DNA of 6,562 bases. It comes from DASPPF01 sp032906705. GTDB lineage: Archaea; Thermoproteota; Nitrososphaeria; Nitrososphaerales; Gagatemarchaeaceae. The notes under the pieces were generated by a model. The model did not search any database. It was not told the DNA's origin and saw only the letters and a list, made by a program, of their open reading frames with translations. A program made the translations under genes and the position numbers. The stretch covers positions 1 to 6,562 of the forward strand of contig JAJTZC010000054.1 of assembly GCA_032906705.1 (NCBI GenBank), in the 5' to 3' direction. Positions within the stretch are counted from its first letter, which is position 1, and each line of letters starts with the position of its first letter. Of the stretch, positions 5,437-6,562 are shown piece by piece.

Positions 5437-5459
5437 CACTCTAAGGACGGGCCTCTCGC

Positions 5460-6173
5460 ATGATCCCGAAGGGTCTCTCGGTCGCCCTGGTAGAGCCTCG
5501 GTACCCTGTCAACGTCGGGCACGTGGCGAGGCTTGTGAAGAACTTCGGTGTGAACCGGCTCTACCTCGTAAACCCCAGTGTGGACATTTCTGTCGCCACC
5601 ATCTATGCGGCCCATGCCACTGACATCCTGGAGCGCGCGAGGACGGTCACATTCGGCAGGCTCCGCAGGGAGAACCAGCTTCTCGTGGCAACGACCGCTG
5701 TCAGGGCGAGCAAGGCCTCCAACGTGATCAGGAGGACTGTCAGCCCCGAGCGCGTCAGTGAAATCGTCCGGACGGCGAGGACGGCGGCGCTCGTGTTCGG
5801 CAGGGACACCACCGGGCTCACGAATGATGAGATTTCTCAGTGCGATGTCACTACGGTGGTGGAAACCGGGACTCGGTACAAGACGCTGAACGTCGGACAC
5901 GCGGTAGCGATCATGCTATACCTGGTTTTCAGAGGCGAGGGGAGGAATGGGGCCGTTCAAAGCAGAGGAGCCAGGGATCTGTTCGCCAAGGGCTTCTACG
6001 AGATGGCATTGGCTTCGAAGATGCCATCGCACAAGGCGAAGAACGTCCGCGAGGTCGGAAAGCGGATCGCCTCGTCGGCCGGGCTGACGGACAGCCAACT
6101 CCACCTGATGACTGGCGTTTTCAGGAAGGCGACGCTTGCGGCAGGAAGTCACGCGCGCGACTCGAAGACGTAG
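5460..6173 (+). CDS. trmJ: SPOUT-family RNA 2'-O-methyltransferase, archaeal TrmJ-like
   Basis: The protein belongs to the SpoU/SPOUT (knotted) methyltransferases. Archaeal TrmJ methylates the 2'-O of C32 in the tRNA anticodon loop using SAM. The three SpoU motifs are visible. Motif 1 is EPRYPVNVGHVARLVKNFG at 12-30, with N18 and catalytic-type R24. Motif 2 is ALVFGRDTTGLTNDEISQCD at about 120-139. Motif 3 is LNVGHAVAIMLYLVF at 143-157. Relative to the common forms GRE-x-x-GLTN and LNLSHA there are E-to-D (126) and S-to-G (146) changes. Residues 170-237 form a helical C-terminal extension with FYEMALASKMPSHKAKNVREV, as TrmJ proteins often have. Length 237 is normal. It overlaps the convergent methyltransferase gene by 25 bp at the 3' end. 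SPOUT membership is firm; C32 as target is inferred from similarity, and another 2'-O site is possible. Confidence 0.85.
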   Translation: MIPKGLSVALVEPRYPVNVGHVARLVKNFGVNRLYLVNPSVDISVATIYAAHATDILERARTVTFGRLRRENQLLVATTAVRASKASNVIRRTVSPERVSEIVRTARTAALVFGRDTTGLTNDEISQCDVTTVVETGTRYKTLNVGHAVAIMLYLVFRGEGRNGAVQSRGARDLFAKGFYEMALASKMPSHKAKNVREVGKRIASSAGLTDSQLHLMTGVFRKATLAAGSHARDSKT

Positions 6174-6562
6174 ACCGCCCGCTTAATCCACCTTGTGCTC
6201 TCGAAGGAGAGCAAGACCGGATACTGGAACTTCAGAGTCCCCGGCTGGAAAGGCCTCAGCCCAAGTGGACCACCCTCCAAGGCGATAGACACCTCTTCGT
6301 CCTCAATCGTCCGCACAACCGGAACCACCATGATAACCCTCGCGCCTGGGTTCAACACCTCGGCGATGGAAGAGAGGGCTTGGGCGTACGTTTCTCCTGC
6401 CCGCCCCATCAGCTCATTTGCGACCCTGGTACTCGGCCTTGCTTCGAAGCTTGGAAGCAGTAAAGGCTCGGTGACCACGCCGTCTATCTTCGAGGTCCCG
6501 AGAAGACGCGCGAGCTCTCTCGCGTCGCCCAGCTTCAGGTTGAACGACCCCCCGCCCGCTCT
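6149..6562 (-). CDS. C-terminal part of a Trm11/TrmG10-like class I RNA methyltransferase (partial)
   Basis: The minus-strand frame is open from the window edge (6562) to TGA at 6151-6149, giving the last 137 residues. After GDARELARLL (acidic loop typical of motif III) and the strand KIDGVV comes TEPLLLPSFEARPS. This occupies the place of the D/N-PPY catalytic motif IV of THUMP-associated guanosine N2-methyltransferases (Trm11, TrmG10). It continues with YAQALSSIAEVLNPGARVIMVVPVV and ends with LKFQYPVLLSFESTRWIKRAVYVFE, a tail that resembles the end of archaeal TRM11-family proteins. The N-terminal THUMP and SAM-binding parts would lie outside the window, so they cannot be checked. A GTG at 6478 is not a likely start because coding similarity continues upstream. 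Predicted substrate is tRNA, possibly guanosine 10, but the altered motif makes activity uncertain. The gene converges on the trmJ-like gene. Confidence 0.72.
   Translation of the reverse strand, partial: RAGGGSFNLKLGDARELARLLGTSKIDGVVTEPLLLPSFEARPSTRVANELMGRAGETYAQALSSIAEVLNPGARVIMVVPVVRTIEDEEVSIALEGGPLGLRPFQPGTLKFQYPVLLSFESTRWIKRAVYVFESRA

Noticed and set aside
5840..6463. Long plus-strand frame of 207 codons overlapping the trmJ-like gene and the partial methyltransferase
   Set aside because: It is a shadow frame: composition is low in hydrophobic residues with no recognisable motif, and both overlapped genes have clear family signatures.

Overview
The window is a GC-rich piece of an archaeal chromosome, by eye about 55-60% GC. 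It carries a tightly packed cluster of translation, RNA-modification and transcription genes. The archaeal assignment rests on archaeal/eukaryal-type families: SRP54, Pus10, ribosomal protein L21e, the Rpb4-like RNA polymerase subunit RpoF, DUF655 and a diphthamide-synthesis ATP-pyrophosphatase. It is also supported by TATA-like boxes placed about 26-28 bp upstream of apparently leaderless starts. The short KsgA/Dim1 protein and a divergent THUMP/Trm11-type methyltransferase with a TEPLL motif suggest the TACK group, perhaps a Thaumarchaeota/Nitrososphaeria relative. That lineage call is recollection-based and low confidence.

Layout. At the left edge (2-97, + strand) is what may be the last 31 residues of a membrane protein. 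Facing it on the minus strand is a Dph6/MJ0570-family PP-loop ATPase (167-910). A 75-bp divergent intergenic region with one near-palindromic AT-rich box separates it from a plus-strand run: SRP54 (986-2308), pus10 (2305-3441), rpl21e (3407-3691) and rpoF (3691-4017). Each of these overlaps the next. After a 139-bp gap come the DUF655 gene (4157-4714) and ksgA (4711-5424), which overlap by 4 bp. A 35-bp gap with its own TATA-like box leads to a SPOUT 2'-O-methyltransferase resembling archaeal TrmJ (5460-6173). Its 3' end overlaps by 25 bp the 3' end of a convergent methyltransferase gene that runs off the right edge (6562-6149, minus).

How the genes fit together. Nearly every product acts on the translation apparatus. 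SRP54 targets nascent membrane and secreted proteins. Pus10 makes pseudouridines in the tRNA T loop. L21e is a large-subunit protein. KsgA dimethylates the 3' end of 16S rRNA. TrmJ methylates the tRNA anticodon loop. Dph6 completes diphthamide on elongation factor 2. RpoF couples the set to RNA polymerase. The order L21e-RpoF-DUF655-KsgA is, from memory, a conserved archaeal arrangement, so most of the window is ordinary core genome.

The least ordinary stretch is the leader before the DUF655-ksgA pair (4018-4156). It has a good TATA box, a possible 15-codon upstream ORF, a nested fold that would pair the GGTG ribosome-binding element of DUF655, and an AGGGGAA sequence also found in the 16S rRNA helix that KsgA modifies. 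Two methyltransferases also carry altered catalytic motifs (SLPY for NLPY in KsgA, TEPLL for D/N-PPY in the Trm11-like protein). I see no mobile element, CRISPR array, tRNA or rRNA gene.
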